The notes under the pieces: model-generated
Databases searched by the model: none
Told to the model about the DNA's origin: nothing
The model's input: the letters and a program-made list of their open reading frames with translations, nothing else
From: Tetradesmus obliquus
Taxonomy: Eukaryota; Chlorophyta; Chlorophyceae; Sphaeropleales; Scenedesmaceae
NCBI GenBank assembly: GCA_030272155.1
Contig: CP126199.1
Span: 3,398,501-3,462,500, forward strand
Direction of reading: 5' to 3'
DNA: 64,000 nucleotides
Shown: positions 35,744 through 46,991 of the stretch, piece by piece
Numbering within the stretch: position 1 is the stretch's first letter
Layout of the letters: each line of letters opens with the position of its first letter
Position numbers and translations under genes: made by a program

Positions 35744-38189
35744 ATGGCCAGTACCGCTGCGGCATCTTGCAGCTATGGAGAAGCACAGCACTACGAAACC
35801 AAGCAGGACAAGGACCTGGAAACCATTCTTGAATGGTGCGCATTACAGCATGAGTCCATGCTTGCAGAGGATGTCTGCAAGCATAGCATGTCCATGGCAT
35901 ACAGTTGCAGAAAGCAACAGAAGACTTGATGCTCAAGCTTTTGTGCCAAATTTTTGTATGAAACAGTATGCAGTCCGTGCATATCGGTAAAGCTCAAGTG
36001 GCCGTTGCACAAATCAGCTGACCGGCTCAGCCAGGCTGATCATCAGCAACAGTTGTGCTCCAGCACAGTCCAGGTCAGCATTGCAGCCAAGTGCCAGCAG
36101 CCATGAACAGCCATGCGGCCCGCTGCTGTTGCAGGTATGCAGAGTATGACGTGCTGAGGCCGCTGCTGCACAAGCACCTGCAGTACTCAGACAGCATCTT
36201 GGTGCTGGGCCCAGGCACCTCAGCACTGCACGAGCAGCTGTATGAGAGGTGCGCAACATGCACTGTTTGGTTGATGAAACAAAGCAGCAGCAGAGGCTGC
36301 AGCATCACTAGCCACAGCCATGCAAACATAACAGTAACAGCGGCAGTGGCAGGAGCGCCAGGAGCTGTTGCAGTTGTGCTGCTGCTGTTCAGTGCTTAGC
36401 GGTAGGTGTGCAGCTCAGCAACACAGCAGGGCCCTGGCTTGCAGGACAGGCTGCGGCCTCACTCTTCATGCACTCCATGGATCCTTTGATGATGTTTGCA
36501 TGCAATAAGCAAACCCAAGCATGCAACGGCAGCTGGCTGCACTGGCTCCTGTGGCTGGCTCTTGCTGCCGTCATCACTGATGACGCAGCCACTGAGCTGT
36601 GTGTGCAACAGTACCACGTACAATACACGCACTGACATGTACCCGTTGCAACTGCTGCTGCAGCGGCTACCGAGGCATCACCTGCGTCGACTTCTGCAGC
36701 AAGGTGCTGCAGGGCTGGCGCAAGCGCAGCGCAGATGCGGGCCACACCAGCCTCAAGTACCAGCACGCAGACATCGTGACGGGCCTGGCCTTCGAGCACT
36801 ACCCAGTGAGTGGTTGAGTGACTGGGCAGTTGCAAGCTGTGTCTGAGCTTCTGGCCTGATTGTTGACAGTGGACAGGATGGTGATAATTATGATGAAAAG
36901 GCTAAGGCCCAACCAGCAGCAATAGCATGCAGGGTACACAGCAGCAGCAGGTGCAGTCATGCCTGCAGCATACTGCTAATGGTTGCACTGAACCCGGGGC
37001 AGCAGCCTACCAGCAGAGTCCTGCAATTGTGGAGGCAGCCACATACACCAGCAACAGGCAGGGCAGACATACTGCAATGCCTTGACAGATGCAGTTGAAT
37101 GGCATTGTTGCTGCAGTCTGTTCAAACACGCCTGCCTGTGCTTCTGCTCTGCATTGTTCCTGATGCAGTACAATGCCATCATAGACAAGGTGCGGGCAGC
37201 GTCAAAGCTGTAGCTGTACATGTCTAGTGACAGCCACAGCAGCAGCACCCAGAGCGCTGTAGCGGCTTTAATGCAACACAATCAGCAGCCAGTCTTATGG
37301 ACATTGCTGCAGCGGCTGATGTGACAGCCTGCGGCTGCTGGATGCTGCTTGTTTCGCTGTGCTGTGCTGTGCTGCCACATGTCGTCCTGAATTCAAGTGT
37401 GCTAGGATAGGGCCAAGGTCATCTTCCCGCTTTGCAAATATAGCTGGTGCTGCTGCTGCTGCTGCTGTTGTGGTACAGGGCACGCTGGACTGTGTGCTGT
37501 GCAGAGAGACAGGCGAGCAGGATGCGCAGCAGGCCCTGACAGTCATCGACAACAACCTGAAGAACCCAGGGTGAGCGCTGCTGCTGGGTACGGCTTGCGC
37601 TGACACAGGGGCTGCAGTGACACGCATTAAGGTCGTGAATTGGCGTATGCTGGGTGCGGGATGTCGATTAAAGCTGCTTTTGCGCGCTTTGACGCTGTTG
37701 CTGACAGCAAGTGTGCTGTACTCATGCTCCTTCTCCTCAGGGTTATGTGCAGTGCCCAACTTGCAAGCATGGAAAGGTTAGTGAGATCCTGCCGCTCTTG
37801 TTGCTGCTGCTGCAGGACGTTTGTCATGGTGTCACACTCGCCGCCTGATGTGCGGCTGCCGCTGCTGAAGAGAGTTGCGTGGGACAGCATACAGGTGAGC
37901 ACGCTCATGAGCTGGCATATGGGGGCAAACTGCTGCCAGTGAAGCATCAGCGTCGACACCTTGTGGGCATTACCGCACTAGTATCACATGTTCAAATAGT
38001 GCAGTACACTAGCGTGACGTGGTTTTTTGGTCTGGTACTTGCTGCTTGTTGTAGGTCAAGGTGATTGCCCCAGCTGACCTGGGCAAGGTTGCTGCTGGCG
38101 AGGCCTTGACAATGGTTCGGGAGTACTCGGCAGCGGTGCAAGTGCCAGATCATTCAGTTTATGTGTATATCTGTAAGAAGCCGTATTGA
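35744..38189 (+). CDS. METTL13/EEF1AKMT4-like SAM-dependent methyltransferase
   Basis: This is a small class I methyltransferase. Relatives methylate lysines of translation elongation factor 1A, so a cytosolic role is likely but inferred. Seven exons (35744-35835, 36135-36248, 36664-36805, 37169-37189, 37479-37570, 37816-37894, 38055-38189) join in phase to 224 codons. After SYGEAQHYETK the family core follows: EWYAEYDVLRPLLHKHL, motif I ILVLGPGTSALHEQLYE (the glycine-rich cofactor loop), the acidic strand end GYRGITCVDFCSKVL, then motif IV spread over the 21-base exon 4 (YNAIIDK) and exon 5 (GTLDCVL). The rest includes TFVMVSHSPPDVRLPLLK and a C-terminal VYVYICKKPY. The usual fold is present at near-minimal length. 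Its 3' end is only about 220 bp before the next gene's TATA box. Confidence 0.92.
37169..37189 (+). other. 21-base microexon
   Basis: Exon 4 of the methyltransferase gene: TACAATGCCATCATAGACAA plus G, between CAG and GTGCGG. It encodes YNAIIDK, the first half of a motif whose second half (GTLDC) starts the next exon. The flanking introns are 363 and 289 bases. Both junctions are phase 0. Confidence 0.85.
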
Positions 38190-38406
38190 TTTGCTGCGCG
38201 CTTGAAACGTTTCATTCCTGTTCGTTGGTTTGGTTTCACATCCGACACTATAGACAAAAGCGTGCACGCCGAGCACTGCCTCCAGTTTTCTCATGAAGCT
38301 TTCAAACGTCCTAATTGATTATATGCTGGCTCGTCGGTGCGATCGAACAGGCGGAGGAAGACATCCGAACTCTCGGCTGCGACACCCAGCAAACCCTTGT
38401 GAACGG

Positions 38407-38416
38407 TATATATATA
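38407..38416 (+). promoter_or_regulatory. TATA box of the fasciclin-like gene
   Basis: TATATATATA, 151 bases upstream of the ATG at 38567. It is the only canonical TATA box seen at a gene start in this window and suggests transcription starting near 38435-38445. Confidence 0.6.
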
Positions 38417-38566
38417 CCCTCTGTAGCCCTCGAATCTCAAGCACTTGTAAGCACTTCATTGCAAGCTCTGGGCACTTGATTGCGCAAATTTCTTTCTTGT
38501 TGCGCGCCAACCCTCCCGCCCTTCAGCTCGCCTTTCGTCCTGTCTTCAAAAAGGCACACCATCAAA

Positions 38567-39679
38567 ATGGCTTTCAGCAAGTTTGCTCTGTTTGCTGCCG
38601 TTGCCATCCTGGCAGCTGTGCCTGCTTTTGGTGAGTGGCGTTCGCACAGCAGCAGTCTGCTGTGTGCGGATGCATGCAGCTGCCATCAACAGCATGCAGG
38701 CCATGCGGAGCAGCGCATTTATAAAAAAAAAGGCTTTTTCATGTTTTGTGATGGCCTCGTAGGCATGTGGCGCAACATTTGGCATGTCGGTCGCGTGGTC
38801 ATCCTTGCGATGGAGCAGCCGAGCACGCCTGCGCAACCGATCATACCAACCAGCACACACAATCCGGCTAACAATTATTTACGTGTTTTCCTGCGTGCAG
38901 GCGCACCCACACAGTACTCCGGCTATGCCACGTGCTCTGATGCCCTGGCAGACATCCCAGGCTATACTTACGTCATCAAGATGCTGAGCAACTGCCCAGA
39001 CCTGAACGCCATGCACTCCGACCCCACCCAGCAGAAGACTTTCTTCGTGCCCAGCAATGCGGTGGGTGGCATAGCAGTCGTTTGCATGGTGGTTTAATTG
39101 AGCCAAGTGCCCTATGCTGCCAGCTCCACTGCACTGCATTCTCTGCGAAGCTTGCACTTGCAGCAGCACCATCCTGCATGACAGGCCTCAGCTGCTGTGC
39201 ACGCATTTAACCACCTGTTCCTTTTATCATCTCGGGTATGCACTACTGCTATTCACACCGCACCCGGCTGCCGCACCATGCACTCCACACGGACTAATCA
39301 AAACCCCAAACACCCTGCCCGCCCTGCCCGTCTCATCCATCCCCCAAAACACACGCAGGCCATCGAGCAGGTTGCTGCTGCCGTGGGCGTGCCCGTGGAG
39401 AAGGTGACAGGCCCCGAGCTGAAGGGCATCATGTGCCAGTTCCTGAAGAACCACATTGTGAACGGCAAGCACATGCTGGACAGCTGGACCGTGAACCAGC
39501 AGTTCACCAGCAACTACTTTGGCTCAAAGCTGTCTGTTGTGGCGGTCGGAGATGTACCTCAGGTGAAGTCAAAGCACAGCGATGTTGCTAGCATAGATAA
39601 GGTGGCAACATGCGGCCAGTCTGTGGCTTATGCCCTGAACACTGTGCTGGCTCCTTTCCCCCTGCCAAAGCTGGGTTAG
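38567..39679 (+). CDS. Secreted single-domain fasciclin (FAS1)-like protein
   Basis: Three exons (38567-38630, 38901-39061, 39359-39679) join in phase to 181 codons. Exon 1 encodes a classical signal peptide (MAFSKFALFAAVAILAAVPA) with a hydrophobic core and small residues at the cleavage site. The body resembles a FAS1 domain, an adhesion fold of walls and matrix. TYVIKMLSNCPDLNAMHSDP leads to the H1-like KTFFVPSNAAIEQVAAAVG, then ELKGIMCQFLKNHIVNGKHM (the region that holds the YH motif, here NHIVNG). The C-terminal part (LSVVAVGDVPQVKS...SIDKVATCGQSVAYALNTVL) fits the H2 region and final helix. Four cysteines suggest disulphides. The start was chosen for the signal peptide, its TATA box and an A-rich context (CAAAATGG). 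TGTAA at 39849-39853 is a likely poly(A) signal. Confidence 0.88.
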
Positions 39680-41252
39680 ATGCAGCAAGCTAAGCTGCAT
39701 TGTTGTCTGTTTGTTGCGGGCTGTTTGCACCACCGGAATATGGTGCGAGAGCATCTGCAGTCAACTGTGGGTGACAAGTAGTGCAGGCGTATGGTTTGCG
39801 TGTGTGTGGTTTTGTGTGGTAGGCAGCTGTATGTGTATTGGTCCAGTGTGTAAAGCTTGCTGGTGGTGCAAGCCTGCATGGATTGCTTCACAGGCAGGTG
39901 TATATGTTTTGTTGTTTGAATGGCTGCATAAGCCATGTGTGAACATCCCAAGGGTTGCTGTATAAGCATGCCATTTGGGAGCCCAAAAAGTTTTGATGCA
40001 CAGCACAGAAGTGTGCATGTGCACAATCCATTGTTTATGGTGTAAATGCTCTGCATCCTCCGCAAAAACCATTACTGCATGAGCACTCTGCACACGCAGC
40101 ACGGCTGCATTTCCAGTGTGCTGCTGCATGCGTGTTGACCATCAGCTATTTGTGTTTCCCACTTTTTTGCACTTGTGTTTTGGTCAGCTGTCACATTGTT
40201 CACACATGGAGTCCATGTCTTCACCGTCCATTGATTCAAAATCACAGTCAACTGCATCCTCTGGTTGCTATGAATAAGCAATGATGCACTCACTTGCTGC
40301 TGACGCTGTGAGCTGCAGTGTGCTATTTCAAGCTGCTTCATTCAACCAGCACAGCTTGGTGCTGCTGCGGCGATCCTTGCTCTGCGGCATGAGGTCAGCC
40401 TGCATGCAGGTTGCATGCCATGATTTGCGTCACGACAATCAGCCATTGTATTGAGTTGCATGGTAAACATGACTGCAGCAGGTACTTTGAGCTGTTGGTG
40501 CTACGGAGGACCCTATTGTCTTGTGCTTTGTGTGCGTACATAGTTCCACTGCAGCACAATGATGGCATGCTTGGGCTGCATTGCAGATTGTTATATGGTT
40601 ATGTTGTGCTGGGTTTTGGGTTGTTACAGCTGATGCCTGTTGATGTGCAGTGTCGGATTATCACTGGTGCTGGTGTGGACCTGGCAGCTGCAATGTAACT
40701 GACGCAACTTCAAAACCCAGCCTCACGACATCTGCATATGCAGCAGCTGCAGACAGCAGCAGCATGCGCTGTTGTCATACGACAGCTGCTGGCCCTCAGG
40801 GCATGCTGAGCCTGCCAATGTGCCTGCACGTTGCACGTAATGGCAGGCAATGTGTGCAGCAGCCTGCCAGCGGCTGGCAGGACAGGCTGGCACTTCTAGA
40901 TCACAGCTTGCGTTCTGTGAGGTCCAGACCCAGAGCGACCATTGTGCACCACTAGTAGCGTGATGCTTGAACTTCGTAAGGAGCTTGTTACACAGCAACA
41001 GCTACTGCCATTTGCCCACCGCCGCTTGCCCACCGCTGCATGCACCTTCGACAGCACATGCATGATGAGGCCATGTGGGTGCATGCACTGGGCCGACTTA
41101 GGACTTGACCCTGACCCTGACCCTGACCAACAACAGCCAAGCACCTGCAGCCCGACCTCATTTCATACTGCAGCGCGACCGCCTGGCACGATTACACTCG
41201 GCATCTGCTGTGCATGCCATGAGATCTCCTGCTGGACGCAGAGTGGCATGCA
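39680..41252. other. Convergent intergenic region
   Basis: About 1.6 kb between the fasciclin-like (+) and SETD6-like (-) genes. It contains TGTAA 39849-39853 for the + gene and TTACA 40988-40992 (TGTAA for the - gene). A four-unit CCCTGA run lies at about 41107-41130. No gene was recognised. Confidence 0.5.
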
Positions 41253-41971
41253 TCAGCCAAGCACATGTTCAATGGCATCCAGCGTCTGCTGCAGGATGCG
41301 CTGCTCGCAGATCCTCAGCTGCAGCGCTGCAGCCACGGCAGCAGCATGCTCCCCGGCGCTGCCGCCGCCCTGCTGGTTCGGCTTCTGCGCTGGCTGCTTC
41401 TGGCCCTTCTCTTGCTGCTGCTGCTGCTGCTGCTGTGCCCGCAGCTCCTGCAGGGCTTGCTCATCTGCTGCAATGCTCAGGCCCTTGCCAGGGTAGCGCA
41501 GCAGCCGCTGCTGCACCGCTGCTTGCAGCAGCTCCAGCCCCGCGCGGCCCCACCACTCCACGCAGCGCCCAACAATCTGCACGTCATCAAAATGCTCCGC
41601 CAAAGCCCTCTCTGAGACAGCTGCTGCTGCTGCTGCCTCTGCGTCTGCCACCTCAGCAGCCTCACTACCGCCTTTCTGCTGCTGCTTGCTGTCTTTCTTG
41701 GCTACCTTCTGCCTCTGTTCCTGCTGCTGCTGCTGCTGCTCCAGCTCTTCATCCTGCAGCACCTCCTGCAAGCTACCCCAAGCTTTGAGCTGCGCTGAAG
41801 TCGCTCCCAGCAGCCGCACCGCAGCAGCGACAACAGACGGCAGCCGGCCACCAGGCAGCACTGCTGGCGGCTCTGCTGAGGCCTCGCCTGCTGACTCATC
41901 CTCCTCAGTGTTGCCGTTGTCAGCAGCAGGAGATAACAGGTGGCTGCGAAACAGCACGCATTGCCGAGCAC

Positions 41972-42009
<38 letters not shown>

Positions 42010-42860
42010 GCGGCAGGGGTGTCACCGGGTCAATATCCTAAAGGATGCAGCTTCTGCAAGGAGATGAGTTCAGGTGTGCCAAATGACCATCCAGGGCAAC
42101 ATGTATGTAGACCCTCCCTTCATACTAAAAAACCCTCCACCAACGTAACCGGCTGGTGCCAGATCAAAACCATCAGTTCAGCCGGCCTCGCCCTCACCTG
42201 TGGCGCTCCAGCCATGCAACGTGCTGCTTCAGCTTGCGTGCCAGCCCCGCTGCTGCAGCCACCTCGCGCAGCAGCCAGCCCCAGCCAGGCCCCAAGTCCA
42301 CCTCATCAAAGGGATTAGCGGGCAGGCAGAAGCCGTACTTGTGCACCAGCGCCTGGTTGGACAGCTCGCCATAGCTGCAGCAGGGACAGCACCACCACAA
42401 AATAGGGATGCGACCCAGCAGCAGATTGTTGCAGAGGAGCAGATGCCGCAAATGTGCAGCAGCTGTTGGGCTATGTCAGGGAACTAGGCAGCCGCATCTT
42501 GCTGCTATAGCGTTACTGCTGCATGTGGGCTCACACACGGCCACTCCTGAGCGAACACGCAGCCATTGCACAGTGTACATGCTGCATGAGCAGCATTTGC
42601 CACTATGAAAACAGAGCCGGTCTCTGCTCGGCTGAAGATATACTGCAGCTGCTGCACTCACGTGTTGTGCACCTCGGCTCCAGCAGCCACAGGAGACGCA
42701 GCAACAATCTCCAGCCGCTTCTCAGGGAACTGCTGCTGCTGCTGCTGCTTCTGCTCTGCCTCTTCCTCTTGCTGCTGCTGCTGCTGCTGCCCTGTCTTCT
42801 GCTTTTTTGTCTTCTGCTGCTGCTGCTCCGACGCTGGCTCTGCTGCTGCCTTGCGCCGCC

Positions 42861-42913
<53 letters not shown>

Positions 42914-43944
42914 GCCGCTGTGTCCTTCGCACCATCCTCTGCATGCCCGCTGCAGCCGCAATGCGCATCATGATCGTGGTGGCCGCCACCTGCTGCTGCT
43001 GCTGCTTGGTCTGCCATGTCAGCCAGTGTTGTAGCATTGTCGCCCAGGCTGCAGATGCCTATCTCCAGGCGCAGGTTCACTCCGTCACGCACCCAGCAGC
43101 CAGCTGCAGAGAGACAAAAACAGAGCCACAAGGATTGACAGCAGCAGCAGCAGCAGCAACAGCGATGGCCTCTTGTGAGTCGGGCAGCAGCTGGAAGGTC
43201 ACTGGCAGCAGAGCTGGTGCAGCATTGAAGCTCCACCACTATGACAGTTGAGCGCATCCCGCAGGCAAAACGCCTCTGGCATGCGGCTCCGGTGTCATGC
43301 AGACTTACAAGTCTGCTGCTTTGCAGCGGCTGTGGCCCAGTCAGACCTCAGCTTGATACATTCAACAATTCCCACAACTTTCTGTTTTACGTCAGCATCC
43401 CGTTCTGCTGCAATCTGGTATTTTGATGCAAGCTCACCTGCTTTGTGCACAATGCCAGCTACTGCCGGCCCTGCTGCTGCTGCTGCTGCTGCTGTTGAAG
43501 GGATCATGGGCATGCCACCCACAGCAAAGCCATGCTGGGGGTCGTCCTCGTCATCATCTGCATCCTCGTCATCACTGTCGTCATCGCTGGCGTCATTACT
43601 GCCGTCATTACTGCCGTCATTACTGCCGTCATCACTGGCCTCATCACTGTCATCGCCATCAGCATCAGCCGCCTGATCTGACGATGCTTGCTCGTCATCT
43701 TCCTGCTCATGCTGCTGCTGCTGCTGCTGCCGTTCCATCTCCTCTGCCACCTGCACATACATGAACACCACACAGCGGCACCATTGCTGAGCCACTACAC
43801 ACATATCACCTACAGCTGTGCAAGCTCACTGTCACCACACAGCAGCGCCACTCACCAAGTGCAGCGCACAATCCAAGCCGCAGACAATTGCAGACCGGTA
43901 ACGCGAAGCTACCATTCCAGCCCTCAGATTCTTAGAGACAGCAG

Positions 43945-43993
<49 letters not shown>

Positions 43994-45075
43994 GCAGCAG
44001 GGCCGCCTCACCTGCCAGCCGTCCTCCAGCAGCACCAGTGAGGCCTTGTGGTTGAAGATGTCTGCGAGTGGCACCATGGCATCACCTGGGGCAGCAGCAG
44101 CAGCAGCAGCAGCAACATGGTGAGGTTGAAGATGTGGTGCCTTGTGGTGCCTTGCGGTTGAAGATGTCTGCCAGCAGCACCATGGCGTCACCCCGGGCGG
44201 CAGCAGCAGCAGCAGCAGCAGCCAGCAGCAGCATGGTCAGCAGCACAGTTGTTCAGGGCAGGGGGTTGAGGCATTGCCGATGGGGAGTTCCGCCAACGGT
44301 CCACAACACAACAGCGCATGCGCACACAGCAGATGCTGCTATCACCCACCGCCCTGACACAGCCGGAGCCGGAACGCACAAACACACGCAAAACACACCA
44401 ACATATACTAGCCACGGCATTGTGAAGGGTAAAAAACTGATGGCGCAAGCACCCCGCCTCCTCACCGTGCCATGCATCCACATGGAATGAGCGGCTGGCC
44501 ACCCAGCTGGCTGCGGTGCGGAAGTGGCCCAGGCTGCACAGCTCGGGGTGGGGGAAGGCCTGCGGCAGCAGACAACAACAGCAAGGCACACACTGTTGTA
44601 TCTACATATGCGTGATTGAAATGATTGTGCCGCATCGTGCAGCGTGGAAGTGGCCCAGGCTGCACAGCTCGGGGTGCGGGAAGGCCTGCAGCAGCAGCAC
44701 ATAGCAGCAAGGCATACACTGTAATAATAATGCGTATTAATACTATTGTGCCGCATCGTGTGGCTCAGCGTGGCCCAGGCTGCACAGCTCGGGGCGGGGG
44801 AAGGCATGCGGCAGCAGACAACGGCGACAAAAATATGGAGATGACGGCCCAATAATGCACTGCAGGGCTGTAGAGGGAGGTGAAGCGTTGCTGGCTGCTT
44901 CTTTACCGCTTCAGCCCCATGCATATGTGTGTTTCACTCACTGTGCCGCTTGTGGTGGTGCCGCCGCGGCTGAGACACTGGTGTACCGCGACAAGGAAGC
45001 AGTCGCGTGACATTGTCACCGTGATTTGCTGGTGCTTGCTAAGCTGCTGCTGTTACAAGCAAAAGCAAGCGCTGT

Positions 45076-45115
<40 letters not shown>

Positions 45116-46907
45116 CACCTCCTTGTGTTTGGCCATAAGGGGCAGCACATGCGCCTGGTAGTCCTCCTCCGTTTCACGCCTGCAGCAGCGGCAGCGGCAG
45201 CAGCAGCAGCAGCAGCAGTGCAGTGAAGTGCAGTGGTACAGTGGTGGAAGTGATGCTGCCTCAACAACCAGCAGCATCTGCAGCCTGCACGTTGCCTGTC
45301 CCAGTAGCCCGTCTGCTGCCACCCAGCAGTAACGAGTTTATGCACAGCTGTTGCCATGCTTTACAGTTGCAGTGCTTGTCACTGCAGGCATATTGTCAAT
45401 GCAGTTGCATGTATTAATTGACATCCTCAGCCACTCCACTGTTGTTGTGCCACCTCTGGAGGTCGTTTTCACAAGCACGCTTACACCCAATCAGCCAGCT
45501 GCGCACCCGACACCCTACTTTGCTACCCCCCCCCCCCCCCCCCCCCAACAAAAGCAGCAAACACAGCAAACCACCACGCACCTGTCATCCTCAGCCACGC
45601 CCTCCAGCGCTGTGCCTGCAAGCAGCGCCAGCTCACCCTGCACACTATCAAACCCTACACCATCAACATCAGCCCCAAACCCTGGCTCAAAACCTCAGCA
45701 GCCGCCGCACCTGTCATCCTCAGCCACGCCCTCCAGTGCTGTGCCTGCCAGCAGCGCCAGCTCCTGGGCGCTCCAGAACATGGGCAGGTACTCGCGGGCA
45801 GGCAGCGAAGCAATGTAGCCGGCCCTGCGCAGGACCAGCGGCAGCAGCAGCAGCAGCAGCAGCAGCAACGCCACGTCGCGCTGCATTAGACAGGCTTGGG
45901 ATGCCTTGCAGGCAAGGTCTAATGCGGCTGTCAGCATCATTCACTGCCTTGCAGGCAAGGCCGAGTGCGGCTCTCAGCATCACCTTGAGGCAAGGTCTAG
46001 TGCGGACTGCAGCATCATCCATTGTCATGACTACTGCCACCCTACTTCAGCGCGGACTGTCAGCGCGGACTGCAGCGCATGCACAGGAGGCACACGCCGG
46101 CTATGTACATAAATACATGCAGCAGGCAAGGGCAGCCTTGCTTGCCTCATGTATCAGGCTCGCGGTGTCACAAGGTGGTACAATGTAGCCTCCATAAACA
46201 TTGCTTTTCACGCTGCTGCTGCCACTGCTGCTGATGCTGCTGATGCTGCTAGTGCTCACCACTTGCTGCGCTGCCCCAGGCTGGCCTCGTACATGAGCGC
46301 AATGGTCAGCGCCAGCCCACCACCTAGCTTCTCAGACTCCAGGATCTGCACATTAATAACAATAACAACAATATTGTTGTGTGATGGGGCAGAGGATAAG
46401 CAGAAAGCAGAGGATCAACCAAAGCTTTGTCTATATATGTATGATGTGACACTGTCATGCTACAAGTTTGCAGGGGGTAAGCAGAGAAATATCTTTGTGG
46501 TGTGTGTTCTTGGGCATCAATACTGATGTACCCAATAGATTATGCACGGGCACAGCAAGCGCTACTCCTGCACACAATTGGCAGTGGCAATACTGCTACT
46601 AGTACAGCTCTCTTGGCAACGACTTGGAGGCCTGCAGTGCTGCCTGACACCCCTGCGCCTGCTGCTCATCTTCCTTCTCTCGCCTCACCTGCGCAAGCTG
46701 TGTGGTGCGTGGCGACAGGATTGCGGCTCGGGGTATGACGCACAGCAGCTGATTCTCCTGGATGTCAGACTCAGCAAACACACCGAGTGCCGGCCCGCTG
46801 CAGTTGCTGCAGCCGCCACGAATCTGCACCAGCGACTGGTCCCACCAGATGCCAACTGACTGTAGCCATTCGACTAGCTGCGGGAGGCTGCTGCTGCTGT
46901 CCTCCAT
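41253..46907 (-). CDS. SETD6-like protein-lysine N-methyltransferase (SET + Rubisco-LSMT substrate-binding domain)
   Basis: Exon 1 (46907-46689) encodes LPQLVEWLQSVGIWW, then GVFAESDIQENQLLCVIPR (first strands of the SET fold). Exon 2 (46345-46260) has GGGLALTIALMYEASLGQRS. An exon near 45830-45720 has YIASLPAREYLPMFWSAQEL and LLAGTALEG. Later exons give TEEDYQAHVLPLMAKHK, AFPHPELCSLGHF, VASRSFHVDAWHG and GDAMVPLADIFNHKASLVLL, which contains the cofactor-binding NHK(A). Further on, EIVAASPVAAGAEVHNTYGE and LSNQALVHKYGFCLPANPFD supply the catalytic Tyr (NTYG) and the end of the SET domain. The last exon (to stop 41253) contains a Gln-rich region and an LSMT-type helical end. Large inserts (acidic Asp/Ser repeat, poly-Gln) break the SET domain between NHK and NTYG. 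Relatives methylate nuclear proteins. Substrate unknown. Several exons have junction copies in introns. Confidence 0.9.
42864..42912 (-). repeat. Exonic CAG array (poly-Gln) in the SETD6-like gene
   Basis: About 16 CTG units on the + strand, which read CAG and poly-Gln in the gene's sense, in the insert just before EIVAASPVAAGAEVHNTYG. Shorter exonic CAG runs lie near 42725-42795. Confidence 0.85.
43588..43632 (-). repeat. 12-bp exonic repeat encoding DGSN units
   Basis: TCATTACTGCCG-type 12-mers are repeated three to four times in the SETD6-like gene, giving the tetrapeptide DGSN three times in a row inside a 50-residue Asp/Ser/Glu-rich stretch. Confidence 0.85.
44041..44220 (-). repeat. 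Duplicated acceptor junction (SETD6 NHK exon) with a decayed copy
   Basis: GTTGAAGATGTCTGC and flanks occur at about 44051 and 44157, 106 bp apart. In gene sense both follow a CTG array and CCCAG/CCCGG, and read GDAMVPLADIFNHK (lower, real) and GDAMVLLADIFNRK (upper copy). The upper copy has lost the invariant His and the AG acceptor, so it is probably a pseudo-exon upstream of the real one. Confidence 0.85.
44521..44830 (-). repeat. Triplicated acceptor junction (SETD6 AFPHPEL exon)
   Basis: TGGCCCAGGCTGCACAGCTC begins at 44525, 44651 and 44771 (spacing 126 and 120). In gene sense each has CTGC(C/T)GCAG followed by GCCTTCCCxCACCCxGAGCT. Only the lowest-coordinate copy continues into RTAASWVASRSFHVDAWHG. 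The other two lie upstream in the intron. Confidence 0.92.
45079..45114 (-). repeat. CTG/CAG array after the EEDYQAH exon
   Basis: Twelve CTG units on the + strand (CAG in gene sense) at the end of the exon encoding EEDYQAHVLPLMAKHKE. Whether they are coding (a Ser run) or just intronic depends on the donor, which I could not fix. Confidence 0.75.
45526..45546. repeat. Run of 21 cytosines
   Basis: C from 45526 to 45546 without interruption, in an intron of the SETD6-like gene (G run in the sense strand). Length is prone to sequencing error. Confidence 0.9.
45579..45775 (-). repeat. Duplicated donor junction (SETD6 GTALEGVAEDD exon)
   Basis: CACCTGTCATCCTCAGCCAC starts at 45579 and 45708 (129 bp apart) and is followed in both by a near-identical stretch ending GCCAGCTC. 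In gene sense it reads LALLAGTALEGVAEDD followed by AG and GTG. The upper copy is the true exon end; the lower copy is in the downstream intron. Confidence 0.9.
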
Positions 46908-46918
46908 GATGAGCTGGC

Positions 46919-46956
46919 ACCAGAGCTGCTGCTGCTGCCGCTGCTGCTGCTGCTGG

Positions 46957-46989
<33 letters not shown>
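46919..46989 (-). repeat. CTG/CAG array upstream of the SETD6-like start
   Basis: About 20 CTG units (a few interruptions) on the + strand, i.e. CAG in the sense of the gene, 12 to 80 bases before its start codon, probably in the 5' leader. Confidence 0.85.

Positions 46990-46991
<2 letters not shown>

Noticed and set aside
42523-43251. Long + strand frame rich in Leu and Cys that looks like a membrane protein
   Set aside because: It is the antisense of the SETD6-like exons. The Leu runs are CTG arrays that read CAG (poly-Gln) in the real gene.
45526-45546. Poly-C run as a G-quadruplex regulator
   Set aside because: It is a homopolymer run in an intron with no accompanying G-tract pattern, and its length may be a sequencing artefact.
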